Source: Candidatus Moranbacteria bacterium GW2011_GWC2_40_12 (GTDB taxonomy: Bacteria > Patescibacteria > Paceibacteria > Moranbacterales > UBA11712). From it: a stretch of 64,000 nucleotides of DNA. The stretch is taken from the NCBI GenBank assembly GCA_000995965.1, contig LBYD01000002.1, forward strand, positions 186,001 to 250,000, given 5' to 3'. Positions 26,009-33,330 of this stretch are shown here, piece by piece. The translations under genes and the position numbers were made by a program. The stretch's first letter is position 1. The number at the start of each line of letters is the position of its first letter. The notes under the pieces were generated by a model. It worked only from the letters and a program-made list of their open reading frames with translations, did no database searches and was not told where the DNA came from.

Positions 26009-27058
26009 ATGAAGATTTATAAAGATGTTTTTGAGAAAATAATTTCGCCTGAAAATCTTTTTTCGGCTTGGGACAATTTCAAAGTCGGAAAGATAAAAAA
26101 GAAAGATGTCCAGGCGTTTGAATCGAAGCTGGAACAAAACATTTTCCAGCTTCATCGGGAATTGAGGGGACGCTCGTATAGGCACGGCAGTTATGCCTCA
26201 TTTTATATACGTGATCCGAAACAAAGACATATTCACAAAGCCGAAGTCAGAGACAGAATTTTGCATCATGCCGTTTTTTCTATCCTCAACCCCATTTTTG
26301 AGGCAACCTTTATTTCCCATTCTTTTTCTTGCCGAATTGGAAAGGGAACGCATAAAGGCGTTATCGCTTTGGAAAAAATGATAAGAAAAGAGACGCAAAA
26401 TTATTCCAGACGTTGCTTTATTTTGAAGTGCGACGTGAGGAAGTTTTTTGATACGGTTGACCACGGAATTTTGATGAGGATTTTGAAAAAGCGGATTAAG
26501 GACGAAAATGCACTCTGTCTGTTAAGAGAAATTATTAGCAGTTTTTCCTCCGAGCATTCGGACATTTTCACAGTCCGAGGTTTGCCGATTGGCAATCTCA
26601 CCTCCCAGCTTTTTGCCAATATCTTCCTCAACGAGCTTGACCAGTTTGTCAAAAACAAAATGCGTTTGAAATTCTATGCTCGCTATACCGATGATTTCGT
26701 CATTGTCGGGAAAGACGAAAGAGAATTGAAAAATATGCTTTCGGAAATACGCTCATTCTTGAAAGATAGATTGTCCCTGGAACTCCACCCGAAAAAAATC
26801 GTGATTAGAAAATATAGCCAAGGAATTGATTATCTTGGCTATATCGTTTTGCCTCACTATCAGCTACTCCGAACAAAAACGAAAAAGCGAGTGTTCAAAA
26901 AGTTGAAAATGCGGATTGGGCAATACAGGGCGGGGGAAATTAGCGAAAAATCTTTGAACCAATCCCTGCAATCCTATCTCGGCGTTTTTTCCCACGCCGA
27001 CACGCACGAATTGGAGCAGGAACTTCTTAATCAATTTTGGTTTTGGTTGAATGAATAA
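26009..27058 (+). CDS. DGR reverse transcriptase
   Basis: 349 aa, usual DGR-RT length with no extra domain. It makes A-mutagenised cDNA from the template RNA for transfer to VR. Visible motifs: LKCDVRKFFDTVDHGIL (first catalytic Asp), GLPIGNLTSQLFANIFLNEL (the DGR-type GxxxSQ in place of QGxxxSP of other RTs), YARYTDDFVIVG (catalytic YxDD) and KIVIRKYSQGIDYLGY. No group II intron maturase or retron features. The start codon is 12 nt from the divergent avd start, so its promoter must lie in avd. Confidence 0.95.
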   Translation: MKIYKDVFEKIISPENLFSAWDNFKVGKIKKKDVQAFESKLEQNIFQLHRELRGRSYRHGSYASFYIRDPKQRHIHKAEVRDRILHHAVFSILNPIFEATFISHSFSCRIGKGTHKGVIALEKMIRKETQNYSRRCFILKCDVRKFFDTVDHGILMRILKKRIKDENALCLLREIISSFSSEHSDIFTVRGLPIGNLTSQLFANIFLNELDQFVKNKMRLKFYARYTDDFVIVGKDERELKNMLSEIRSFLKDRLSLELHPKKIVIRKYSQGIDYLGYIVLPHYQLLRTKTKKRVFKKLKMRIGQYRAGEISEKSLNQSLQSYLGVFSHADTHELEQELLNQFWFWLNE

Positions 27059-27099
27059 TATTTGCGCAAAATAACTCGCCTAAAATTTTTCATAAACAA

Positions 27100-27131
27100 A
27101 AAACGGGGCTCTTTCAGAGGCATCCCGTTTT
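27100..27131. terminator. Bidirectional terminator between RT and LysM-CHAP genes
   Basis: AAAACGGG (27100-27107) pairs with CCCGTTTT (27124-27131); A-run and T-run flank it so it can serve both convergent genes. Confidence 0.7.
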
Positions 27132-27147
27132 GTATTTAGAAAATATT

Positions 27148-28377
27148 TTAATATATGAAACCCTTTACAGTCCGGCTGTTGGCATTGATAGTCCGGGTTG
27201 ATTTTTTTCCGAATCCGGCGTAGTTCATTTCGGAAATAGTTACGGAATTCCCGTTTACTTTCTCGACAATCCCGACATGGCCCCAGCGCGATTCTCCGGT
27301 TACGATAATCGCTCCTGCCTTTGGCGTCCGGCCGGTGGCCTTTCCGGAAGCGCGGGCGTTTGTCAGCCAGGCTCCGGCGTTTCCGCCCCAGGGAACGTAT
27401 TTTCTTTGGGCTACGTACCATGTGCAATATCCGTATGGAAAGCGATGGCCGCCTCCAGCTCTTGCATCCATCCGATAAGAGCTTGACGCGGTTGCGTATT
27501 GCGCTCCATAAGCCCCTGTTCTGTAAGCAGGCGCTGTCGGAGCGGCAGATGGCGTCGGAGCTGAAATGTATCCGTCAGGAAGGATTATTTCCTGGCCGAC
27601 AGCTAGCTTTTCATCGGCTGGAAGCTCATTGTAAGCCAGAACCTTTTGCTTGTCAGAATTATATTTTGCCACAATAGCATCAAGAGTGTCACTTTTTTGG
27701 ATTTTGTATCTAACGCCTGTAACTGGAAGAACAGAAAGCTTATCTCCCGGCTTGAGGAGCGAAGTATCAGAAAGATTGTTAGCCCAGAGTATCGTGCTTA
27801 CGGAAATTCCATGTCGGGCGGCAATTGATCCGGCGGTATCCCCCTCCTTTACGATATAAGTCTTAGCCTCTCTTCCGTTTCCTCCCATCACGGTTGGATT
27901 ATAGGAAGCCAAAGTCACCTGGCTTTGAATGGTTGGAGCCCTGAAGTATGAAGCCGTATCATCATAACCTTCTTCTTGAATTTCCTCTAAAATAAAATAC
28001 GCCGGATCAGCAAGTGGCGCAGTAGCAAGATTATTTTTGCTTTCGTTCTGAAGAGCGATTTTTTGCTTGAGCGTATTGTTTTCTTTTGAATTAATTCCAA
28101 AGGCGTCGAACAGCGAACCCGGAGCTCCCTTTGCAGAAGAAAAGTTTATGAGAGCCACGGTGGCAACACAGACCGCGACGACGATAGTTGCCGAATATTC
28201 CCTGAAAAATGAAAGAAGTTTTCGAGCGGCAAATCTTTTTTTGAGGAAAAAAACCAACCTTCTCTGAAGAGAGCGGTCGGTTCCATAATGAATCACCTGA
28301 TCCGCGCTGCGGATGGCGAGCGGATCTCCCAAAGTATTTTTTCCTCTTAGCACTATTCGCAATCTCTTCCAGGTCAT
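27148..28377 (-). CDS. Peptidoglycan hydrolase with two LysM and a CHAP domain
   Basis: 409 aa. A basic cytoplasmic N-terminus and membrane helix (about 60-80) anchor the protein; LysM 1 (TYIVKEGDTAGSIAARHGIS, about 172-216) and LysM 2 (YKIQKSDTLDAIVAKYNSDK, about 222-268) bind peptidoglycan glycan; a CHAP domain (about 305-409) has its Cys in FPYGYCTWYVAQRK and His in WGHVGIVEKV. It should cut cross-links or stem peptides during growth or division. The gene has a promoter and a structured leader upstream, suggesting regulated expression. Confidence 0.92.
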   Translation of the reverse strand: MTWKRLRIVLRGKNTLGDPLAIRSADQVIHYGTDRSLQRRLVFFLKKRFAARKLLSFFREYSATIVVAVCVATVALINFSSAKGAPGSLFDAFGINSKENNTLKQKIALQNESKNNLATAPLADPAYFILEEIQEEGYDDTASYFRAPTIQSQVTLASYNPTVMGGNGREAKTYIVKEGDTAGSIAARHGISVSTILWANNLSDTSLLKPGDKLSVLPVTGVRYKIQKSDTLDAIVAKYNSDKQKVLAYNELPADEKLAVGQEIILPDGYISAPTPSAAPTAPAYRTGAYGAQYATASSSYRMDARAGGGHRFPYGYCTWYVAQRKYVPWGGNAGAWLTNARASGKATGRTPKAGAIIVTGESRWGHVGIVEKVNGNSVTISEMNYAGFGKKSTRTINANSRTVKGFIY

Positions 28378-28425
28378 TCGGAAAAAGCTTTTGAAAAAGT
28401 TGCTAATCGATTTTACCTTTCTCTT

Positions 28426-28489
28426 GGATCAGGGGCTCGTAGCCAGCTCGGCGTTTTTTGAATGTTCCGGTGCGATTTCCGCCTGATCC
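28426..28489 (-). promoter_or_regulatory. Structured 5' leader of the LysM-CHAP gene
   Basis: On the minus strand GGATCAGG (28482-28489) pairs with CCTGATCC (28426-28433), closing a 48-nt interior with further internal complementarity (CGAGC..GCTACG). A promoter TTGACA (28533-28538) 16 nt from TAACCT (28511-28516) places the stem about 15 nt into the transcript. Wall-hydrolase genes are often under riboswitches, but the c-di-AMP (ydaO) consensus was not found. Confidence 0.45.
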
Positions 28490-28663
28490 CTAATTTTTAT
28501 GACGGGTAATAGGTTATCACAATCAGATATAATGTCAAGTCTCATTTTTTTGGAAAATATTGGGATAAACGGATATTTTGGCTTGTATAAGCCATTATTG
28601 TAAATAGCACTCCACTCTGTATGTTTTTTCTGTTAATATAAATGTGCTACTAAGCATTTCGCG

Positions 28664-29584
28664 ATGAATTTGAGCCAGCTTAAAAATCAATATCTAGAGC
28701 ATCTTGAAATTGAGAAGGATCGCTCGCAAAAAACAATCGAAAATTATGACCATTATCTTGAGCGTTTTTTGAAATGGGCAAAAATAAGTTCGGCAAGTGA
28801 TATTACAGATGAATTGGTTCGCCGATATCGTCTCCAGCTCAACCGCTTTGCGGATGAGAAAGGTTCGTCACTCAAAAAAATTACTCAAAACTATCATGTT
28901 ATCGCCCTTCGCAATTTTTTGAAGTATCTCGCGAGACATGACGTAAAGACTTTGCCGGCGGAAAAGGTGGAGCTTGGAAAAACAAGCGAGAGACAGATTG
29001 ATTTTTTGGAAATGGAGGAAGTGGAGCGGATTTTTGAAGCGGCCGGCGGTTTAGATCAGAAATCTTTGAGGGACAGGGCCATACTTGAATTGCTTTTTAG
29101 CTCCGGACTTCGAGTCTCAGAGCTTGTCGGCCTGAATCGCGATCAGGTGAACCTCAAAACGGGAGAATTCAGCGTTCGGGGGAAAGGAAGCAAAGTGAGG
29201 GTGGTGTTTGTGTCCGACCGAGCGAAAGCGACGCTTCAAAGATACATGGAAAAAAGACTCGATATTGATCCGGCGCTGTTTGTGAGAGTTGGAATAAAGC
29301 ATCTTGAAAAAAAGAGCAAGGCCGACAATCTGCGGATTACTCCGCGGACGGTTCAGCGCATTGTGAAACACTGCGCGCTGAAAGCCGGGATCGTGAAAGA
29401 CGTCCATCCGCATACTCTTCGCCACTCATTTGCCACTGATCTCATCCAAAACGGCGCCGATATCCGCTCGGTGCAGGAAATGCTCGGGCACTCCTCCGTC
29501 ACCACGACGCAAATATATACGCACGTCACTAATAAGCAATTAAAAGAAGTTCATAAAGCTTTCCATGGGAAAAGACGCAAATAG
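28664..29584 (+). CDS. XerC/XerD-type tyrosine recombinase
   Basis: 306 aa, typical Xer length. The N-terminal SAM-like core-binding domain (LKNQYLEHLEIEKDRSQKTI) is followed by the catalytic domain with Arg in SSGLRVSELVGL, Lys in the beta-hairpin GKGSKVRVV, HTLRHSF, GHSS and nucleophile Tyr in TTQIYTHV. CPR genomes commonly have one such enzyme for chromosome dimer resolution; an integrase of a mobile element is the alternative, but no attachment site or phage genes were recognised. It is near the DGR but separated by the LysM-CHAP gene. Confidence 0.9.
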   Translation: MNLSQLKNQYLEHLEIEKDRSQKTIENYDHYLERFLKWAKISSASDITDELVRRYRLQLNRFADEKGSSLKKITQNYHVIALRNFLKYLARHDVKTLPAEKVELGKTSERQIDFLEMEEVERIFEAAGGLDQKSLRDRAILELLFSSGLRVSELVGLNRDQVNLKTGEFSVRGKGSKVRVVFVSDRAKATLQRYMEKRLDIDPALFVRVGIKHLEKKSKADNLRITPRTVQRIVKHCALKAGIVKDVHPHTLRHSFATDLIQNGADIRSVQEMLGHSSVTTTQIYTHVTNKQLKEVHKAFHGKRRK

Positions 29585-29900
29585 TTTGTCTTTTCCAAAG
29601 CTCGGCTTTTCCCTTCCCCGACTAAACGCCCGGGAATTCCTCAAAGCCAAGCTTATAAGAAGTCCGCAAAGCGTTTCACGAAAAAAGGCGGAAATAACCG
29701 AGAGCTTAGATCTTGGGTGAAGAACCCCGTGGCGGCGGGTATTTTTTCTTTTTCTCAATGAAACATCAAATTTCAAGGGAGTCAAATATATTCACGTGGA
29801 TTTAATTGACTACCTTGAAGAATAGCCAAGATAAAAAAGAGAACCCGGGAGGTCAAACCGCCCCGGGTTCTTTTGATAATGCTGAAAATGAAAGTTTCCC
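29585..29900. other. Gene-free spacer after xer with two terminator-like hairpins
   Basis: 316 bp. ACCCCG..CGGGGT-like stem near 29722-29740 followed by TATTTTTTCTTTTT can end xer; GAACCCGGG (29841-29849) with CCCGGGTTC (29862-29870) can end the PurD-like gene from the other side (its minus-strand T-run is at about 29835-29840). No gene or clear dif site seen. Confidence 0.55.
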
Positions 29901-31418
29901 CTACTTCGTTTTCAGTGCTTCGGCTTTGCTGAAGTGTGCCCCGATGTCCCTCCGGCAATCGAGGCGGTTGCCGGCGTCGTCTTCCCGGGGGATCACCCGG
30001 ATTTTGCCGTTGTCGAAGGCCGCGAGCAGTCGCTGGCGCAGAATCTCGGCTGTCTGGCCCCGGGTTTGTCCGGACTTGACTGTGGTATTGGCCAGAAGAT
30101 AGGCCACGCGGGAGCCGTCGGATTTGAAGACGCCGTCTTCGTAGTCCATGGCGGACGGGATGACGGTGATCTTCTTCTTGTCGAAATAATCGAAGTCGAT
30201 CTCCATGACCTCGCCTTTGGTGAGCGACCAGGGGTAGCCTTTTTGCTGTTTAGGACCGCCTGGACCGGTAACCAGGGCAAAGCAAATCGAAATCTGATCC
30301 GTCCGTATTTCGGGCTCCACCTTGTGCAAGTTGCCCTGAACCGCAGCCTTAAGCAGAGCGCCCAAGTTCCGTATCCTCTTCACGACCGGCTGGAATTCCG
30401 GCTCGCCCGGGCGAACGTTGATCTCGCAGACCCGGATCGCTTTCGGCTTTCCGTCAGGCAGGAAAGATACGAAACATCCGGGGTATATAACACATGGACG
30501 AAGGACATTCTTCAGCCACATAGCCTGGGTAAGAGGATAGATAATAGATTCGTCGACAAGTTTTAAAAGTTCTGGGGATTCCCAGGGATGCGGGGAGATG
30601 GCACCCATTCCTCCGGTAATCGGGTTCCAAATTCCAGAGGGGCCGGGGAACCTTTCCGGGTAGTCCATCGCCGTGGGAAGAATTTGATAATGCGCGTGTT
30701 CGTCGGCTAGAACTGTGAAGCTGATTTCAACTCCAGACATTCTGGCTTCGATAAGAAGCGGCCAAGGAGCCTTTTCACCGCAGACATTGGTGTAAGAATC
30801 CTTGAAGTCCTTGATCAGGAGGTCGTAGGTATCCCTGATGCCCCAGCTGTCGAGGATGACGCGGGATCCCTTGCCGCCGGCGCTGTAAGGATATTTCAGA
30901 ACGGCGCCGCCATGTTCATGCAAATAGTCCAGACAGATACCGGCCACTGCCCGGAAATCACGGGCATCAACCTCGGCCGCGGGGGCGACGGGAATATTTG
31001 CTTCGCGGCAAAAGCGTTTACATGCGATCTTATCGCCCTCAAGGGTGTTAGCGCCCACCTTTCCAAGACCTATGATGCGGTTGCCGAAACCGGCTTCCGT
31101 CACCAGATCCACCAAGCCGTTGAAGAGCAGACCTTCGGGTCCGACCATTGCTATGTCCAATTGCCCGTTTCCGAAGGCTTCGATCAGGGCAGCAGCGTAA
31201 TCTGCTGCTGAATTGCTCCTGGTTGGGATAAAGTCAATTGGCCATTGGTGGTTTGGCAGCCGTGCCCAAGGCTCCATCGCTGGGGTTCCCCGCACGACGA
31301 CACCCCGATAGTTTCCGGGATGGAGTTCACTTTTAGCTCGGCTTGTTTCCAGCGCGGCCTCGAGCATTCTCCCGTCTGTTCCCGAAAATGCAATTTTGCA
31401 AGGTTCTGATTCTGGCAT
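29901..31418 (-). CDS. PurD-like ATP-grasp ligase (phosphoribosylamine-glycine ligase family)
   Basis: 505 aa, longer than typical PurD (~420-430). ATP-grasp hallmarks are present: AVLKYPYSAGGKGSRVILDS (ATP-binding lysines and glycine loop), MSGVEISFTVLADEH, AMDYPERFPG, ITGGMGAISPHP and EINVRPGEPEFQ (metal-binding). In purine synthesis PurD joins glycine to phosphoribosylamine; no other pur gene is nearby, so a different amine or a salvage role is possible. The ribosome-binding site GGAGAAGCTT precedes the ATG. Its GC content is visibly higher than that of its neighbours, suggesting acquisition by transfer. Confidence 0.75.
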   Translation of the reverse strand: MPESEPCKIAFSGTDGRMLEAALETSRAKSELHPGNYRGVVVRGTPAMEPWARLPNHQWPIDFIPTRSNSAADYAAALIEAFGNGQLDIAMVGPEGLLFNGLVDLVTEAGFGNRIIGLGKVGANTLEGDKIACKRFCREANIPVAPAAEVDARDFRAVAGICLDYLHEHGGAVLKYPYSAGGKGSRVILDSWGIRDTYDLLIKDFKDSYTNVCGEKAPWPLLIEARMSGVEISFTVLADEHAHYQILPTAMDYPERFPGPSGIWNPITGGMGAISPHPWESPELLKLVDESIIYPLTQAMWLKNVLRPCVIYPGCFVSFLPDGKPKAIRVCEINVRPGEPEFQPVVKRIRNLGALLKAAVQGNLHKVEPEIRTDQISICFALVTGPGGPKQQKGYPWSLTKGEVMEIDFDYFDKKKITVIPSAMDYEDGVFKSDGSRVAYLLANTTVKSGQTRGQTAEILRQRLLAAFDNGKIRVIPREDDAGNRLDCRRDIGAHFSKAEALKTK

Positions 31419-31511
31419 AAGCTTCTCCTTTAAGCTTTATTTTCTTTGATTTCAGCCTATCTTAGGAAGAGGAGTGATGTCAATAATTATTCAACTGTTG
31501 CCGAAACAAAA

Positions 31512-31552
31512 AAGCGCTCAAATTTATCCAAGCGGATAGAGTTGAGCGCTAT
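31512..31552 (-). terminator. Hairpin after the DUF5654 gene
   Basis: AGCGCTCAA pairs with TTGAGCGCT across about 22 nt, just beyond the 3' end of the small membrane protein gene. Confidence 0.5.
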
Positions 31553-31580
31553 GCTTCAATGTCGCAAAAAGTCCATATTT

Positions 31581-31880
31581 TCAAATTTTTTTATCCTTTT
31601 TCTTCTTCATCTTCTCGACAATTCTTGTGAGGCGGTAAGTGACGATGACCACGGCCGCGGTAACGACGCCGGCATAGATAAACATGGCGGTGATGTCGCC
31701 TGCCCCCTGTGTTCCGAAGACGCGCTCGAAAAGTTTGCGGATGGCATCATTCCAGGCAAGAGCGGCCACGAGTCCCATCGCTCCTGTCATGAGCGTCACC
31801 ACTTTTTCAACAAAAAAGACATGAAGAGTTTCCTCTTCTTTCTTCGTAAGCTCTTTTTCCTTTGATTTTTCTTCGGACAT
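31581..31880 (-). CDS. DUF5654 family small membrane protein
   Basis: 99 aa from the ATG at 31880; the frame extends 19 codons further but the family begins at MSEEKSKEKE. Charged N-terminus, then TLMTGAMGLVAALAWNDAIRKLF and a membrane helix (about 60-80), then a lysine-rich tail. DUF5654 proteins are short, conserved, of unknown function and frequent in CPR and archaea. Confidence 0.75.
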   Translation of the reverse strand: MSEEKSKEKELTKKEEETLHVFFVEKVVTLMTGAMGLVAALAWNDAIRKLFERVFGTQGAGDITAMFIYAGVVTAAVVIVTYRLTRIVEKMKKKKDKKI

Positions 31881-32071
31881 AATCGTTGGGTTGAAATGAA
31901 AGACGGAATATTGGCTTCTTGGATTATAATATATCAAAAATTATCATTGACGCAACCCAATTATTACATTACGCTTTATATGAGAATTTAATTCCTCAGG
32001 AAAGGGGTCGAAAACAGGATTTTTTCCGGGTCGAAATTATTCAAGCCGGAGGTTTGAAAGAGCGTAACGAC

Positions 32072-32144
32072 GGGACTGTAGCTCAGCGGTTAGAGCGGCC
32101 GACTCATAATCGGTTGGTCGTAGGTTCGAATCCTACCAGTCCCA
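32072..32144 (+). tRNA. tRNA-Met(CAU) (elongator, or Ile2 precursor)
   Basis: 73 nt. Acceptor GGGACTG/CAGTCCC, D-arm GCTC..GAGC, anticodon loop CTCATAA with CAT, T-arm with TTCGAAT. CCA is not encoded. The fully paired first base pair argues against initiator tRNA. A tilS gene lies 3 kb away, so an Ile(CAU) identity after lysidine modification cannot be excluded. Confidence 0.9.
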
Positions 32145-32158
32145 CGTTGAAATATTGA

Positions 32159-32232
32159 GGGCGTATAGCTCAGTTGGTTAGAGCGTCTGCTCGACACGCA
32201 GAAGGTCTCCCGTTCGAGTCGGGATACGCCCA
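32159..32232 (+). tRNA. tRNA-Val(GAC)
   Basis: 74 nt. Acceptor GGGCGTA/TACGCCC, anticodon stem TCTGC/GCAGA, loop TCGACAC giving anticodon GAC with C instead of the usual U at position 33, T-loop TTCGAGT. No encoded CCA. 14 nt after tRNA-Met. Confidence 0.85.
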
Positions 32233-32250
32233 CAGCACAAGAGATTAAAA

Positions 32251-32306
32251 AGGAGCGCCCCGACGTCACGTCGGGGAGGTCAGTGGTCCGATCCCACTAT
32301 TGCCCA
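32251..32306 (+). pseudogene. tRNA 3'-half fused to a GC-rich palindrome
   Basis: CCCCGACG TCA CGTCGGGG (32258-32276) takes the place of an anticodon arm and is followed by AGGTC, a T-arm (AGTGG/CCACT with loop TCCGATC), the acceptor 3' strand ATTGCCC and a discriminator A. The 5' acceptor strand and D-arm are missing. Confidence 0.55.
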
Positions 32307-32310
32307 CGAA

Positions 32311-32339
32311 AAATCCGTCCCGCTATGCGGGACGGATTT
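32311..32339. terminator. 13-bp perfect hairpin at the end of the membrane-protein gene
   Basis: AAATCCGTCCCGC pairs with GCGGGACGGATTT, loop TAT. It separates the plus-strand tRNAs from the convergent ftsH operon. Confidence 0.65.
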
Positions 32340-32361
32340 GCTATGAGAAAATGCTTCAAGC

Positions 32362-33330
32362 CTACGCCTTTTCCGGTGCCGCGGCAATTTCTTTTTCCGG
32401 CTCTTCTTCGGAAACTTTTTCAGCTTCAGGAATTTCGGCTTTGGCGATTTCACGGAAAAACAAAGTCCAGGCGGTAGTTTTGTAGGTGAGAAAGATGGAA
32501 GAGACGAAAAGCAAAACAGCAAGAGCGAGGAGAATTGCGAAAGCCAGGAAAATTCCAAAAATGATTTTGCTCAAGCTATAAAAGAGAATACCGCTGGGGA
32601 CAAGAATGAGAAGAGCGATTCCAAAAACAGGGAGAAGGGCAACGCCGGCAGCCATATTCACAGCGAGAATAAGGAGAGAAAACAAGAGAGAACTTTTTAT
32701 GTTTTTGAGGAGCAAGTTATAGCCGGCTTCGACGGCACTCCAGACTTGAAGATCGGAGAGAATGATATAGAATTCAGCGAATAAATTTGTAAGCGCCAAA
32801 ATAAACACGAGAGGAATAAAAATGGCAACCGCTAAAAGCCCTACCAGAACAGCACTCACCCACGATCCCTTGACGGCCAAAAATATTGTTGGAATGGCCA
32901 GAACCAAAACGATGACAATTGTCGCAAAAAAGAAAAGAAGAAAAAGTTTGAACAAATTTCGCATGTATTTCTTTCCCGATTTCCAACCTTCGCGGAAGTT
33001 CGCCTTTTTGTTTTGGGTTATGAGGCTAACTGACTGGATGAGCCCCGCTTTTCCAATAAGGGAGATCAAAAAAAGAACGATTCCAATCGCAAAGAGAATA
33101 AGCGTGACAATCAATACTATTTGCCAGTGAGTTTCAACGAAGTTTTGAACCATACTGCCTTTCTCTTCCCAACTTTCACTGCCTCCGACGTTGAAACTTC
33201 CCGGAGATCCCAGAGCCAAAAGGACTCCAAACCAAAGAAGAAATTTGTTTTGCCAGACAATTCGGGCGGATTCTTTCAGAATCTCAATATATGGGATTTC
33301 TTTTTTCACGGGCTTATTTATTTCACTCAT
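32362..33330 (-). CDS. Uncharacterised polytopic membrane protein
   Basis: 322 aa with an N-terminal amphipathic segment (EILKESARIVWQNKFLLWFG) and about six membrane helices; the last ~30 residues are acidic. The WQNKFLLWFG-type opening is common to DUF975-like/glycerophosphoryl-diester-associated membrane proteins of unknown role in CPR, but no firm family is claimed. It overlaps ftsH by 4 bp and is therefore co-translated. Confidence 0.65.
   Translation of the reverse strand: MSEINKPVKKEIPYIEILKESARIVWQNKFLLWFGVLLALGSPGSFNVGGSESWEEKGSMVQNFVETHWQIVLIVTLILFAIGIVLFLISLIGKAGLIQSVSLITQNKKANFREGWKSGKKYMRNLFKLFLLFFFATIVIVLVLAIPTIFLAVKGSWVSAVLVGLLAVAIFIPLVFILALTNLFAEFYIILSDLQVWSAVEAGYNLLLKNIKSSLLFSLLILAVNMAAGVALLPVFGIALLILVPSGILFYSLSKIIFGIFLAFAILLALAVLLFVSSIFLTYKTTAWTLFFREIAKAEIPEAEKVSEEEPEKEIAAAPEKA

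Noticed and set aside
28426..28489. c-di-AMP (ydaO) riboswitch before the LysM-CHAP gene
   Set aside because: Position fits but the conserved blocks of that riboswitch were not found; kept only as an unclassified structured leader.
28664..29584. Xer-type recombinase as integrase of a mobile element carrying the DGR
   Set aside because: It is a standard-length Xer with no attachment-site repeats seen around the DGR, and the LysM-CHAP gene intervenes; a link cannot be supported.
29540..29785. 81-aa basic open frame on the minus strand near the xer 3' end
   Set aside because: Begins with TTG without a ribosome-binding site, overlaps xer and a terminator-like hairpin, and matches no known small protein.
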